Shown: positions 1 through 9,250 of the stretch, in pieces
How the letters are laid out: the number at the start of each line of letters is the position of its first letter
Position numbering within the stretch: position 1 is the stretch's first letter
Assembly: GCA_947483645.1 (NCBI GenBank)
Contig: CANKLS010000007.1
Location: forward strand, 1-31,593
Direction: 5' to 3'
DNA length: 31,593 nucleotides
Source: Bradymonadales bacterium
GTDB taxonomy: Bacteria > Myxococcota > Bradymonadia > REDH01
Position numbers and translations under genes: made by a program
The notes under the pieces: model-generated
The model's database searches: none
The model's input: the letters and a program-made list of their open reading frames with translations, nothing else
What the model was told of the DNA's origin: nothing

Positions 1-693
1 CCTCGCCGGCTCGGTCGCAACCTCATCAGAGGCCGATGACGGCGCGGCCATGGCCACCGTGGATGGCGCGGTGGCAGACGGCGCAGAGGGCGGCTGAGCT
101 GCCAACACGACGCTGCTCGGTCGTTCGACCGACGGCTCGGGCTCAACCGCCAGAGAGCCCGCGGTCGAACTGCCAGAATCCAACGGCGTCGAAGCTGCGA
201 TCGACCCCGCGGAGGGCTTGGTATCGAGCGCAGAAAGCGCGTTGTCGATGTCATCAGCGAGAAAGACCGCCGTGCCCGTACCGGGTGGCGTCATGCTCGA
301 CGCGACGGGCGCGGATTCGGTCGACGCAAACGAAGAGGTCGCGGGCGCGGGCGCAGCGGTGGGAAGCGGTGGGCGCGGACGGGCCGCCGGGAGCGGAAGG
401 GAGGCCCGCTCCTCCTTGAACTCCAGCTGGTAGTCGCCGATGCGGTAGGCCTCTCCGGACACAACCGGGCTCGACCCCTGAATGCGCCCCTTCGGACCTT
501 CGATGCCGTACCGCGAGAGATCCTCCAGCGTGTAGCCACTCGCTGTTCGCACCAAGCGTGCATGAACACGAGAGATGTTCTGGTCGGTCAGTCGTATGGT
601 GTTGCCCTCGCCCCGCCCGATCGTGATCTCGGAGCGGAGAAGGGGAACAACGGTTCGATTCTGCTCGCCATCAACGAGGAACAACTTCAGCAT
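1..693 (-). CDS. FHA-domain protein, 3' end outside window
   Basis: The reading frame is open from an ATG at 693 to the left edge (231 codons), so the C-terminus is missing. Residues 1-85 are a forkhead-associated phosphothreonine-binding domain. I see the opening TIGRGEGN (Arg27), the NISRVHA block (Ser41, His44) and the closing GEAYRIGDYQLEF strand. The usual SxNG turn reads SRYG here, so the conserved Asn is Tyr62. From about residue 86 the chain is a long Ala/Ser/Pro/Thr-rich linker with no recognisable fold, as in FHA proteins whose second domain lies further on. FHA domains dock onto phosphorylated partners, often substrates of Ser/Thr kinases. No kinase is visible here. The gene is divergent from cysS. 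A GGGG stretch 6 bases before the ATG could serve as ribosome site. Confidence 0.88.
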   Translation of the reverse strand, partial: MLKLFLVDGEQNRTVVPLLRSEITIGRGEGNTIRLTDQNISRVHARLVRTASGYTLEDLSRYGIEGPKGRIQGSSPVVSGEAYRIGDYQLEFKEERASLPLPAARPRPPLPTAAPAPATSSFASTESAPVASSMTPPGTGTAVFLADDIDNALSALDTKPSAGSIAASTPLDSGSSTAGSLAVEPEPSVERPSSVVLAAQPPSAPSATAPSTVAMAAPSSASDEVATEPAR

Positions 694-779
694 GGTCTAC
701 CCCGACAAGGCTTCGGAAAGCGCCGTCTACCATCATCCGGCGCCCCTCCGCAACACACGCTGCCAGCGCCTTCGCTGCC

Positions 780-809
780 TTGACGGGCCCGAACCCTGCG
801 CGGTAGGCA
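780..809 (+). promoter_or_regulatory. Weak sigma70-like promoter candidate for cysS operon
   Basis: TTGACG (780-785) is followed after 18 bases by TAGGCA (804-809), ending 36 bases before the cysS start codon. The -35 element matches well and the -10 poorly. It lies in the 152-base divergent gap between the FHA gene and cysS, where a promoter is expected. Confidence 0.22.
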
Positions 810-845
810 GCCCGCCGGGCCCTCGCAAAGGCAGAGAACGCGACC

Positions 846-2342
846 ATGACCACGCACACCTTCCAGCTCTTCGACACCCTCTCCGCCTCGAAGCGTACCT
901 TTGAGCCGACCGAGGCGGGGCAGGTGAAACTCTATGTCTGCGGCGTCACGGTCTACGACCTCGCCCACATCGGCCACGGCCGAACCTTCATGACCTTCGA
1001 TACCGTCGTCCGCTACCTGCGACATCGCGGGTGGAAGGTCGACTTCATCCGCAACCACACCGACATCGACGACAAGATTATCCGCCGCGCCAACGAGCGC
1101 GGAGAAGACCCCGCAGCGCTCGCCGAGCGCTTCATCGATGCGCTCGATGCAGACACCGCCCTGCTTGGCCTCATCGCGCCCGATGTCGCTCCGCGCGTCA
1201 CCGGCACCATCCCGGAGATCATCAGCCTGATCGAGACCCTCATCGCCCGTGACCACGCCTACCCAGTCGACGGCGATGTCTATTACGCCGTCGACAGCTT
1301 CCCCGAGTACGGCAAGCTGGCCCACCGCAAACTCGACGACATGCGGGCCGGCGAGCGGGTCGCGATTGACGACCGCAAGCGCAACCCTTTCGACTTCGCA
1401 CTCTGGAAGGCTGCCAAGCCCGGAGAACCGAGCTGGTCGAGCCCCTGGGGCGAGGGCCGCCCCGGATGGCACATCGAGTGCTCCGCGATGAGCATGAAGT
1501 ATCTCGGCGTCACCTTCGACATCCACGGCGGCGGCTCTGACCTCCAGTTCCCACACCACGAGAACGAGATCGCACAGTCGGAGGGCGCCTCGGGCAAGCC
1601 CTACGTAAACTACTGGATGCACTCCGCGATGCTCAACATCGACGGCGAGAAGATGTCCAAGTCACTCGACAACTTCTGGACCCTCCGCGACGTGCTCAAG
1701 CAGCATCATGCCGAGACCATCCGCTGCTTCTTTCTGAGCGCCCACTACCGCAAGACCGTCAACTACTCGCAGAGCAACCTCGATGCTGCCCGCGAGCGCG
1801 TCCGCTATGTCCACAAGGCCCGCACCGCGCTCACCGCCCACCTCGCCGCGGAGGCCGCTGCAGAGGCCGACCCCGCCACGCTCACCGACTTCCTCGGCCG
1901 GCTCTACGAGGCGATGGACGACGACTTCAACACCCCCGTCGCGCTCGCCATCCTCCACGAGGCGGCGCGCACCACCAACGACCTCCTCGCCGACAAGAAG
2001 CGGGCCAAGCTCCCTGCCTCTGTCGCGCGCCTCGCAGCACTCGCCCGGTTCTTCGAAGCCTTCGCCGATATCTTCGGCCTGCTCGCCGCCGATTCCGCCC
2101 AGACGCTCGACGAGATCCGCACGCAGCTCATCAGCAAACTCGGACTCGAGCCTGCCTGGATTGAGGAGCGCATTGCAGCGAGGGCCGAGGCACGCGCCGC
2201 AAAGGCATGGGCTGACGCCGATGCCATCCGCGTCGAACTCAGCGCCCGCCGCGTCGATCTGATGGACGGCGTCAACGGCACCACCTGGGACATCGCCGCC
2301 GACCCCGAGGCGCTCGCCGGAGCCGCGGCCGCAGACCAATGA
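846..2342 (+). CDS. cysS: Cysteinyl-tRNA synthetase
   Basis: This class I aminoacyl-tRNA synthetase charges tRNA-Cys with cysteine in the cytoplasm. The Rossmann-fold signature HIGH is at residues 41-44 and the KMSKS loop at 269-273. The catalytic zinc ligands of the family are present as Cys32, Cys212, His237 and Glu241 in the blocks [16 protein letters not shown] and HHENEIAQ. At 498 residues it is slightly longer than typical bacterial CysS (about 460-490). The C-terminal helical anticodon-binding region ends in an Ala-rich tail. The ATG at 846 fits the family N-terminus. The stop codon overlaps the uvrB start by 4 bases (ATGA), so the two genes are translationally coupled. Confidence 0.98.
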   Translation: MTTHTFQLFDTLSASKRTFEPTEAGQVKLYVCGVTVYDLAHIGHGRTFMTFDTVVRYLRHRGWKVDFIRNHTDIDDKIIRRANERGEDPAALAERFIDALDADTALLGLIAPDVAPRVTGTIPEIISLIETLIARDHAYPVDGDVYYAVDSFPEYGKLAHRKLDDMRAGERVAIDDRKRNPFDFALWKAAKPGEPSWSSPWGEGRPGWHIECSAMSMKYLGVTFDIHGGGSDLQFPHHENEIAQSEGASGKPYVNYWMHSAMLNIDGEKMSKSLDNFWTLRDVLKQHHAETIRCFFLSAHYRKTVNYSQSNLDAARERVRYVHKARTALTAHLAAEAAAEADPATLTDFLGRLYEAMDDDFNTPVALAILHEAARTTNDLLADKKRAKLPASVARLAALARFFEAFADIFGLLAADSAQTLDEIRTQLISKLGLEPAWIEERIAARAEARAAKAWADADAIRVELSARRVDLMDGVNGTTWDIAADPEALAGAAAADQ

Positions 2343-4345
2343 AGACGCGCGCCGCCAACCCCTTCCAACTCGTCTCTGACTTCACGCCCAGCGGCGACCA
2401 ACCCGTTGCCATCGAGCAGCTGGTCGCAGGCGTCGAGAACCACCACAAACACCAGGTCCTCCTCGGTGTCACCGGCTCGGGAAAGACCTTTACCATCGCC
2501 AATGTCATCGCCCGCACGGGGCTTCCGACACTTGTGCTCGCGCCCAACAAAACCCTCGCCGCGCAGCTCTTCCAGGAGTTCAAGGAGCTCTTCCCGCACA
2601 ACGCGGTCGAGTACTTCGTCTCCTACTACGACTACTATCAGCCCGAGGCCTACATCCCGTCGTCCGATACCTTCATCGAGAAGGACTCCATCGTGAACGA
2701 CACCATCGATCGCATGCGGCTCTCGGCCTCGCGGAGCCTCCTCGAACGCAAAGATGTCATCGTCGTTGCATCCGTCTCCTGCATCTACGGTATCGGCGGC
2801 GCCGACTCCTTCTACGGCATGATGCTCCACCTCGAGCGCGGCCAGAAGATCTCCCGTGACTCCATCCTGCGAACCCTCGTCGAGATCCAGTTCTCGCGGA
2901 ACGACGTCGACTTCCACCGAGGCACCTTCCGCGTCCGCGGCGACACCATCGATATCTTCCCCGCCTACGAAGAGGAGATCGCGATCCGCGTCGAACTCTT
3001 CGGCGACGAGATCGACAACATCACAAAAATCGATCCTATCCGCGGAAAGCGTCTCGAGATCGTCCCTGCCGTCTCCATCTACCCCGCCAGCTTCTATGTC
3101 GTCAGCGTCGAGCGGCGGAAGAGCGCCATCCGCGGCATCAAAGAGGAGCTCAAGAGCCGGCTCTCCCAGTTCCGCGAGGAGAACCGACTCCTCGAGGCGC
3201 ACCGTATCGACACCCGCACCACGCGCGACCTCGAGCTCCTCGAGACCATCGGCTTCTGCAACGGCGTCGAGAACTACTCCCGCCACCTCACGGGCCGCGC
3301 ACCGGGCGAAAAGCCGCCCTGCCTCCTCGACTACCTCGGCGACGAGTGGCTGCTCGTCGTAGACGAGAGCCATGTCTCCATCCCACAGCTCGGCGCGATG
3401 TACCGCGGCGACCGGGCCCGCAAGGAGACACTCGTGGAGCACGGATTCCGGCTTCCCAGCGCGCTCGACAACAGGCCGCTGCGGCTCGAAGAGTTCGAGA
3501 CCATGGTCGACCGGGTCATCTTCGTCTCGGCAACACCAGCCGACTACGAGGTCGCCAAGGCCGACGGCGTCCTCGTGGAGCAGCTCATCCGACCCACCGG
3601 CCTGCTCGACCCCATCATCGAGGTCCGTCCCGCACGCACCCAGGTCGACGACCTCGTCGGAGAGATTCGCAAGCACATCGAGATGGGCGACCGCATCATC
3701 GTCACAACCCTCACCAAGCGCATGGCCGAGGACCTCACGGAGTTCCTCCGAGAGCTCGCTATCGGCGTCCGCTATCTCCACAGCGATGTCGACACGCTCG
3801 AGCGCATCGAGCTCATCCGTGACTTCCGAAAGGGTGTCTTCGACGTCCTTGTCGGCATCAACCTGCTCCGCGAAGGCCTCGACATCCCGGAGTGTTCGCT
3901 CGTCGCCATCCTCGACGCCGACAAAGAGGGCTTCCTCCGCTCCCACCGCAGCCTCATCCAGACCTCGGGGCGCGCCGCCCGAAACCTCGCCGGCCGCGTC
4001 ATCATGTATGCCGACCGCATCACGGGCTCCATGCAAAGCTGCATCGACGAGACCCTCCGGCGGCGGCGCATCCAGGCCGAGTACAACGAAGAGCACGGCA
4101 TCACCCCGCGCTCGGTTCGGCGCCGCATCCACGACCTCGACCTGCCCGACGATCCCAACCAGCCAGCCACGGATGAGCAGGCCCAAGAGGACCTCACGCT
4201 CCTCTCCAGACCCCAGCTCGACGCCGCCATCTCCGAAACCAAATCGGGCATGCTCGCCGCTGCCAAGGAGCTTGCTTTCGAGCACGCTGCTTCGCTCCGC
4301 GACCGCCTCAAGAAGCTCGAGACGCAGCGCCTCCTCCTCTCCTAA
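2339..4345 (+). CDS. uvrB: UvrABC excision nuclease subunit B
   Basis: UvrB is the damage-verifying helicase-like subunit of nucleotide excision repair. It receives DNA from UvrA and recruits UvrC. Visible parts: the Walker A loop GVTGSGKT with Lys49; the beta-hairpin that inserts between strands ([12 protein letters not shown]); [14 protein letters not shown]; helicase motifs [12 protein letters not shown] and TSGRAARN; and a C-terminal UVR helical hairpin that binds UvrC (about residues 630-665). The length of 668 is normal. The start ATG sits inside the cysS stop. I see no separate upstream space for a promoter or a LexA operator, so expression probably follows cysS. The VTT membrane gene begins 14 bases after the stop. 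Confidence 0.98.
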   Translation: MKTRAANPFQLVSDFTPSGDQPVAIEQLVAGVENHHKHQVLLGVTGSGKTFTIANVIARTGLPTLVLAPNKTLAAQLFQEFKELFPHNAVEYFVSYYDYYQPEAYIPSSDTFIEKDSIVNDTIDRMRLSASRSLLERKDVIVVASVSCIYGIGGADSFYGMMLHLERGQKISRDSILRTLVEIQFSRNDVDFHRGTFRVRGDTIDIFPAYEEEIAIRVELFGDEIDNITKIDPIRGKRLEIVPAVSIYPASFYVVSVERRKSAIRGIKEELKSRLSQFREENRLLEAHRIDTRTTRDLELLETIGFCNGVENYSRHLTGRAPGEKPPCLLDYLGDEWLLVVDESHVSIPQLGAMYRGDRARKETLVEHGFRLPSALDNRPLRLEEFETMVDRVIFVSATPADYEVAKADGVLVEQLIRPTGLLDPIIEVRPARTQVDDLVGEIRKHIEMGDRIIVTTLTKRMAEDLTEFLRELAIGVRYLHSDVDTLERIELIRDFRKGVFDVLVGINLLREGLDIPECSLVAILDADKEGFLRSHRSLIQTSGRAARNLAGRVIMYADRITGSMQSCIDETLRRRRIQAEYNEEHGITPRSVRRRIHDLDLPDDPNQPATDEQAQEDLTLLSRPQLDAAISETKSGMLAAAKELAFEHAASLRDRLKKLETQRLLLS

Positions 4346-4359
4346 CCAGCGTCAACACC

Positions 4360-5091
4360 ATGCAGTCTGAACCGACCAACGCATCCAATGCCGGCACGCT
4401 CCGGATGGTCTTGCTTGTCGCGCTCTCCGCGTTGGCGCTCGGGCTCCTCTACCACTTCTCCGCGCTCGAGTTTCTACGCTCCGGCGGAGCATCCGAGCTC
4501 CTCCGCTCCCTCGGTCCCAACGCTCCCTTCGCCTATGTGCTCCTGATGGGCGTCCTGATGACCCTCTGGGTCCCGGGGACGCTCATCGTCCTCGTCGGAA
4601 CCGCCGTCTTCTCGCCCAACCAGGCGCTGCTCCTCAACTACCTCGGCTCACTCACCGCCGCGCTGTTCGGCTTCGCAACGGCACGCCTCATCGGCGGAGA
4701 TGCCTTCCAGCAGCTCATCGCGCGGCGCGCGCCCACTCTCCTCCGCTTCCAGCGCAAGCTGGCCTCCGAAGGCTTTCTCACCATCTTCTACCTCCGACTC
4801 ATCCCTACCCCCTTCAACGCAATCAGCTATCTCGCCGGACTCTCCCCCGTCTCGGCCCCGACCTACCTCGCCGCCACTGCGCTCTCCATCCTGCCCGGCT
4901 CCTTCGCTTTCACAACCATCCTCGGCGCGGCCTTCGAGGTGCTCAAGACCCACTCTATCCAACCGCTCTTCGCCCTACGGCCCATCGCAGGAGTGCTCGT
5001 CCTCATCGTCGCGGTGCTGCTCCCCCCGCGGATCAAGGCCCGTTTTTTCCCCACCATGCCCGACGCAGGCCCAAGCGGGGATGACGCATAA
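4360..5091 (+). CDS. VTT-domain (TVP38/TMEM64-type) membrane protein
   Basis: This 243-residue polytopic inner-membrane protein has hydrophobic segments near residues 14-35, 53-78, 85-108, 150-190 and 205-226. The VTT/SNARE-associated family core is recognisable: a re-entrant hairpin around VLMTLWVPGTLIVLVGTAVF, then RLIPTPFNAISYLAGLSP (about 146-163), which carries the conserved Arg and Pro, and a final LPGSFAFTTILGAA block. Related DedA/TMEM41 proteins act in lipid scrambling or in membrane-potential-dependent transport. The role of the bacterial TVP38 branch is not settled. The 14-base distance to uvrB suggests co-transcription with cysS-uvrB without implying a repair function. Confidence 0.85.
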   Translation: MQSEPTNASNAGTLRMVLLVALSALALGLLYHFSALEFLRSGGASELLRSLGPNAPFAYVLLMGVLMTLWVPGTLIVLVGTAVFSPNQALLLNYLGSLTAALFGFATARLIGGDAFQQLIARRAPTLLRFQRKLASEGFLTIFYLRLIPTPFNAISYLAGLSPVSAPTYLAATALSILPGSFAFTTILGAAFEVLKTHSIQPLFALRPIAGVLVLIVAVLLPPRIKARFFPTMPDAGPSGDDA

Positions 5092-5162
5092 ACTCGCTTC
5101 CCGCTTCCCTTTTTCTCCCGTTGCCGTAGACTCAACAATCGTCCTGTGCGGAATGTGCGCCG

Positions 5163-6536
5163 ATGAACATTGAATGCCCCTCATGCCAAGCTCGCTACCG
5201 CATCCGCGAAGAGAAGCTCCCAGCGGAGGGCGGTGGCATCAAATGTCCCAACTGCGCCCATGTCTTTGTCGTAACGCCCGACGGCCAACTCGGCGAAGCC
5301 AAGAAGTCAATCCCGCCGCACGGCACGGAGTACAATGTCGCAGTCCGCGCCGCAGAGGCAGAGATTGAGCAGGCCCGCGCAAAGATAGAGCCTCAGGCTT
5401 CACCAGCGGCCCCCAGCGAGTCCGGAGCCAAGAAGGCCGTCGCCCGCTGGAAGGTTCGCAACGCAGGCCTCGTCTTCGACTTCGCAGACATCGACTCTGT
5501 GAAGCGCTGGCTCGCCAACCGTGAGAGCCTCGATGGCGTCGACGCCTCTGACGACCTGGGCCAGACTTGGTCGCCGATCACCGCTTTCGATGATCTCACC
5601 GACCTCCGCGTAACCCGCAAACCTCCGATCACCTTGTCGAGCGGCCAGCGCGAAGCGGCACTCGACCCGCCGCCCCAACGCGGTCGCACCGTGCCGCCAG
5701 GTGCCGCAGCGATCTCCTCCCCCGACGAACTCCGAGCCGAGGCCGAAGCGCGCCTGCGCAATGCCCGCAACGGCCGCGGCGTCACCGATGCTCCCGCCGT
5801 CGTCTCCTCCAAGCGCGACGCCAAGCAGGAGGCCGGCAAAGAAGAGAAGCCCAAAAAGTACGAGCGGCTCGCCCCCGTGAGCGAAAAGCAGCATGCGCGC
5901 ATCGCCTCCGGCAGCAAGGTGCTCGCGGGCATCAGCATCCTCATTCTTCCGCTCCTGCTCGCCATCGGATTGCACGCCACGGGCACTGCCGATCTCAGCC
6001 GCTTCCTCCCCTTCCTGCCGGCCCGATCGCCCGCCTCCAAGAAGGTGCAGCTCGACAACGGACTGACCGTCGACGGAGCGCTCCGTGGCGGCGCGAGCAG
6101 ACCGGTATCGTCTGGTCAGCCCGCTGCCAAGCCCGCCACGGCGACGCCCAAGCCCGCGCCTGCCGGCGTCGAGAACCCCAACAGCGCCGTCGCCGCCTAT
6201 CAGGCCCGCGCTGCCATAAGCCGCGGCGACGCAGCAGAGGCCACAAAGCTTCTCGAACAGGCCAACCAGCTCTCCCGCAACGACACGCAGCTCCTCTGCC
6301 TCCTCGCGGGCCTCTACGACGCGACGGGCGACAAGCCACGCGCCATTAGCTCTGCCGACAAGTGCAAAGCGGCCGGCGGCACGCCAGAGCGCGTCTCGCT
6401 CCCCACGGCACAGACGGGTGACAATCCGGCTCAGCCCCCCGCCGCCGAGCCATCTGCCCCGGTACCCCCGTCGGAGCCCGCACCAGCCACCACCATCCGC
6501 CGCCGCGTGCGACCGGCCGCGGGCGACGGCCCGTAG
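5163..6536 (+). CDS. MJ0042-type zinc-ribbon membrane protein with TPR-like C-terminus
   Basis: Residues 1-36 form an MJ0042/zinc-ribbon knuckle with CxxC pairs Cys5/Cys8 and Cys28/Cys31. Residues about 95-150 (WKVRNAG to FDDLTDL) resemble a short domain that often follows such ribbons in deltaproteobacterial proteins. A charged, Ala/Pro-rich linker leads to one transmembrane helix at about 253-275. The remainder is a Pro/Ala linker plus a helical repeat segment at about 340-405 that looks like one or two degenerate TPR units, then a Pro-rich tail. The expected topology is ribbon in the cytoplasm and TPR in the periplasm. The ATG at 5163 puts the zinc knuckle at the very N-terminus, as is usual. 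The next gene starts 3 bases after the stop. Function unknown; signalling or scaffold role inferred. Confidence 0.8.
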   Translation: MNIECPSCQARYRIREEKLPAEGGGIKCPNCAHVFVVTPDGQLGEAKKSIPPHGTEYNVAVRAAEAEIEQARAKIEPQASPAAPSESGAKKAVARWKVRNAGLVFDFADIDSVKRWLANRESLDGVDASDDLGQTWSPITAFDDLTDLRVTRKPPITLSSGQREAALDPPPQRGRTVPPGAAAISSPDELRAEAEARLRNARNGRGVTDAPAVVSSKRDAKQEAGKEEKPKKYERLAPVSEKQHARIASGSKVLAGISILILPLLLAIGLHATGTADLSRFLPFLPARSPASKKVQLDNGLTVDGALRGGASRPVSSGQPAAKPATATPKPAPAGVENPNSAVAAYQARAAISRGDAAEATKLLEQANQLSRNDTQLLCLLAGLYDATGDKPRAISSADKCKAAGGTPERVSLPTAQTGDNPAQPPAAEPSAPVPPSEPAPATTIRRRVRPAAGDGP

Positions 6537-6539
6537 CCC

Positions 6540-7649
6540 ATGGATACCGGCGCGAGCTGCAGCGACTGTGGTGCTCCGCTCGGAGACGAGACCGCCAGCA
6601 AACGGTGTCCAGCCTGCGCTGCTGCCGACGACCTCCTCTCCGGTCCACGCCCCGCGGCAGCAACCCGCCAGCAGCCAACACGGCCCTTCGATGAGGGCCG
6701 GATCCTGCGGACCGGCGCGCTCCCGCAGACGCCAACCAACCCCGTAGCCACCATGCCGCGGCTCATGACCGCGGATGTCAAAGCGGCAGTCTCGGCGATG
6801 CCGACCGCTCCGCGTGACGACGACGCCTTCACCCTCGCCGAAACCGGCGGGGCTGGCGCCACCAGCGAGGCCTGGTCGATCGGCAATGCAGCCTCCGTGG
6901 ACGACGCCAGCGAGCCGCCCATCGCCTCCACCCGTTCCGCGCTACCGTCAGCCCTCCTGGTCACGGCCGGCCTGGTGGCACTCATCGCTGTCGGAGCGCT
7001 GCTCTCCATGACAGCCAAGCCCGGCCTCCCCGCCAGCGCGGAAGGCAGCGGCGTGGCCGCAGAGGCCACCGTTGGAGGCCGCGACAACTCGGGCAGCGGC
7101 ACGCACGTGGCCGCCCAGCCCACTCCCGTTGACCAACCCACCGAGCGCTCGCCACGCCGACAGAAACCACCTGCCAGCGCGACCCAGTCACCGCCCGACG
7201 CCTCTGCTGCTCCGGCTTCTCTGCCTCCCTCCGCCGATGAAGGGCCGGCTGCTGAAGCCCCCCAAGCGGTGCTGCCGCCCCCCGACTTCGCTGCCCTCAT
7301 GCGAGAGGGGCACGCTTCCCTCAAACGTGGCAACCTCGCCGACGCACTTACCGCGTTCAAGGCCGCGGCCACGCTCCGACCGCGCTCCGCAGAGGCGTTC
7401 ACCGGCATCGCGCGGGCCCAGGCAGGCAGCGACCAGACGGCGGAGGCGATCAAGAGCTTCGAGAAGGCGGTTGTACTCGACCCCGACTACGCACCCGCCT
7501 GGTCCGGCCTCGCACACCTCCGCGAGACCTCAGGCAATCGTGACGGCGCCATCGACGCCTACCGACGCGTCATCGCCATTCGCCCCGATTCCAGCGAGGC
7601 GAGCATGGCCCGCGAAGCGCTCACCGACCTTGGCGCGACAGAGCCGTGA
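6540..7649 (+). CDS. Zinc-ribbon, single-helix, TPR protein
   Basis: This protein has the same plan as the preceding gene. An N-terminal four-cysteine ribbon (Cys7, Cys10, Cys23, Cys26) is followed by a low-complexity linker and one transmembrane helix at about 134-157. Then come a Ser/Pro/Ala-rich periplasmic linker and three TPR units in residues about 248-369 (for example the DALTAFKAA, EAIKSFEKAV and GAIDAYRRV helices). The two neighbours share architecture rather than close sequence, so they are probably ancient paralogues or convergent assemblies. The stop overlaps the GTG start of the PrsW-like protease gene (GTGA), so production of both is coupled. A periplasmic TPR domain tethered to a cytoplasmic metal-binding domain fits a sensor or adaptor. 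No direct evidence of function. Confidence 0.8.
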   Translation: MDTGASCSDCGAPLGDETASKRCPACAAADDLLSGPRPAAATRQQPTRPFDEGRILRTGALPQTPTNPVATMPRLMTADVKAAVSAMPTAPRDDDAFTLAETGGAGATSEAWSIGNAASVDDASEPPIASTRSALPSALLVTAGLVALIAVGALLSMTAKPGLPASAEGSGVAAEATVGGRDNSGSGTHVAAQPTPVDQPTERSPRRQKPPASATQSPPDASAAPASLPPSADEGPAAEAPQAVLPPPDFAALMREGHASLKRGNLADALTAFKAAATLRPRSAEAFTGIARAQAGSDQTAEAIKSFEKAVVLDPDYAPAWSGLAHLRETSGNRDGAIDAYRRVIAIRPDSSEASMAREALTDLGATEP

Positions 7650-8494
7650 GGCTGCCGCTCGGCATTGCGATTGTCTCCTTCACCTTTGCCATCGTACCCG
7701 TCTTGGCGGGCTATCTCCTGCGAGCCTGGCATAGCCGCCGATGGCGCCGCGCCCACGCCGCCGCAGCAGCTGCCACAACCCCCGAAGAACGCCTCCAACA
7801 GCTCCCGGTGCGACCGCCGCGAAGCCGGTGGTTCTGGCTCTTCCCAGCCCACACGATCGCCGGCGGCGGATGCGGTATCGCTGCCGCCCTACTCCTCTCC
7901 CCACTCCTTGCCCCGCTTTCGCTGGGCGGCTCATCACTCCTACATTTCGACAACCTCCACGAGTTCCTCACGCAGCCGCTCTGCGAGGAGCTCGGCAAGG
8001 CGCTTCCACTCCTCATCGTCTACCGAACCCGCTGGTTCCGCGACGCCCTCGATGGCATGATCCTCGGCCTCGCTGCCGGCCTCGGTTTCGCCGCCTTCGA
8101 GAACCTTCTCTACTTTGTCGTCGCCTACGACCACGGCGGACTTCCCGCTTGGACCGCCTCGATCTCCCAACGCGTTCTCCTCTCGACAGCGCTCCACGGC
8201 ATCGCCTCCTCCCTCGTCGGCGCCTACTTCGGCGCAGCCAAGCAGAACCCCTCCGCCGCCATCCGCCGACTCGCGCTCATCGCCGGGCTCTGCGCTGCAG
8301 TTGCACTGCATGCCAGCTGGAACGGTCTCATCACGAGCGCCCACGAACAGGCGAGCAGTCTGCTCGCATTCGGCGCACTCGCCCTACTTGGCTTGGGCGC
8401 TGCCACCTTCTTTCTGCTCTTCAGGCGCGCCATCCGACCTAACAACCTGGCCGACACGCTCACCACACGGGAGCATCAAATCGAGAGGATGTGA
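7646..8494 (+). CDS. PrsW-family intramembrane protease
   Basis: This polytopic membrane protein of 282 residues keeps the PrsW family signature: CEELGK (Glu114, Glu115), DGMILGLAAGLGFAAFENLLY (Glu152, Asn153), LHGIASSLVG (His184) and a final LHASWN (His222). In Bacillus subtilis PrsW makes the first cut in the anti-sigma factor RsiW. Relatives are a broad group of Glu/His membrane proteases. The start is GTG at 7646 inside the stop of the zinc-ribbon/TPR gene. The N-terminus begins directly with a transmembrane helix. Context suggests that one or both upstream single-helix proteins could be substrate or regulator, which is inference. The 3' end overlaps the convergent ribA gene by 19 bases. 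Confidence 0.9.
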   Translation: MRLPLGIAIVSFTFAIVPVLAGYLLRAWHSRRWRRAHAAAAAATTPEERLQQLPVRPPRSRWFWLFPAHTIAGGGCGIAAALLLSPLLAPLSLGGSSLLHFDNLHEFLTQPLCEELGKALPLLIVYRTRWFRDALDGMILGLAAGLGFAAFENLLYFVVAYDHGGLPAWTASISQRVLLSTALHGIASSLVGAYFGAAKQNPSAAIRRLALIAGLCAAVALHASWNGLITSAHEQASSLLAFGALALLGLGAATFFLLFRRAIRPNNLADTLTTREHQIERM

Positions 8495-9153
8495 CCCGAC
8501 TTCCGCTTCTTCGTCTGCAGGTAGAAGCGATTGTAGCTGTTGGGGACCGCCTGAATCGGCGTCCGAGCCCGGACATCAACACCGAACTCATGAAGCCCCT
8601 CGACCTTAGAGGGGTTGTTCGTGATCAGGTTCAGCGACTTCACACCCAGCAGTTGGAACATGCCAGCCGCAACCTCATACTCGCGGAGGTCGTCATCGAA
8701 GCCCAGATGCTGGTTCGCCTCGACCGTGTCCATGCCGCCATCTTGAAGGCTGTAGGCCTTGACCTTGTTCGCAAGGCCAATCCCGCGACCTTCCTGACGC
8801 ATGTAGAGGATGACGCCTGCGTCAAGCGTCCCAACCGTATCGATTGCCGCCTCGAGCTGGTCGCGGCAGTCACATTTCAGCGACCCGAAAACATCGCCCG
8901 TCAGGCACTCCGAGTGCAGCCGTGCTGCCACGCCTTCACGGCCCACCACATCGCCTTTCACGATGGCCACATGGTCCAACGCATCCTTCGAATTGCGGAA
9001 GGCGACGATTTCAAACTTGCCGTGACGGGTCGGGAGCTGCGCGCGCGCAAACACCTCCACCGTCACGCCACTCTCCATTGTCAGCTTCTCGCCAGGCGTG
9101 CCACGATAGGGCTCCGAGCCGACCTGCGAGGCTCTTGGGTTGATTTCCGACAC
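8476..9153 (-). CDS. ribA: GTP cyclohydrolase II
   Basis: RibA opens and hydrolyses GTP to a diaminopyrimidine, the first committed step of riboflavin synthesis. The zinc ligands are Cys83, Cys94 and Cys96 in SECLTGDVFGSLKCDC, and RQEGRGIGL carries the catalytic Arg region. TNNPSKVEGL and the closing YNRFYLQTKKRKSGHIL block are typical. I choose the GTG at 9153 because AAGGAG lies 7 bases upstream. A longer in-frame ATG at 9249 would add 32 residues without family similarity. The enzyme is stand-alone, not fused to RibB, and 225 residues with a short N-terminal extension. No riboflavin neighbour gene is visible. The gap of 97 bases to the Fic-like gene is too short for an FMN riboswitch. Confidence 0.96.
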   Translation of the reverse strand: MSEINPRASQVGSEPYRGTPGEKLTMESGVTVEVFARAQLPTRHGKFEIVAFRNSKDALDHVAIVKGDVVGREGVAARLHSECLTGDVFGSLKCDCRDQLEAAIDTVGTLDAGVILYMRQEGRGIGLANKVKAYSLQDGGMDTVEANQHLGFDDDLREYEVAAGMFQLLGVKSLNLITNNPSKVEGLHEFGVDVRARTPIQAVPNSYNRFYLQTKKRKSGHILSI

Positions 9154-9160
9154 GCTGGTT

Positions 9161-9166
9161 CTCCTT
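9161..9166 (-). promoter_or_regulatory. Ribosome binding site deciding the ribA start
   Basis: The minus strand reads AAGGAG here, 7 bases before the GTG at 9153. This supports the short RibA form over the upstream ATG at 9249. Confidence 0.75.
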
Positions 9167-9181
9167 GGTGGAACAGGTTCG

Positions 9182-9210
9182 CTGGTAGGCGTTTGACGGA
9201 GACCGGACAA
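9182..9210 (-). promoter_or_regulatory. Weak promoter candidate for ribA
   Basis: On the minus strand TTGTCC (9210-9205) and TACCAG (9187-9182) are 17 bases apart, about 29 bases before the GTG. Each element matches the sigma70 consensus only partly. Read-through from the Fic-like gene is an equally good explanation. Confidence 0.22.
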
Positions 9211-9250
9211 GGTCCCCTCAAAGCCTAAGCACCTGCCACTTCGATGCACC

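Noticed and set aside
1904..4285. Very long minus-strand open frame opposite uvrB and the end of cysS
   Set aside because: Its composition (Asp/Glu/Val/Gly-rich) is the mirror of the plus-strand codons, and the plus strand encodes unmistakable UvrB motifs over its full length.
9154..9250. FMN riboswitch upstream of ribA
   Set aside because: The leader is 97 bases at most and the conserved RFN sequence blocks are not present.
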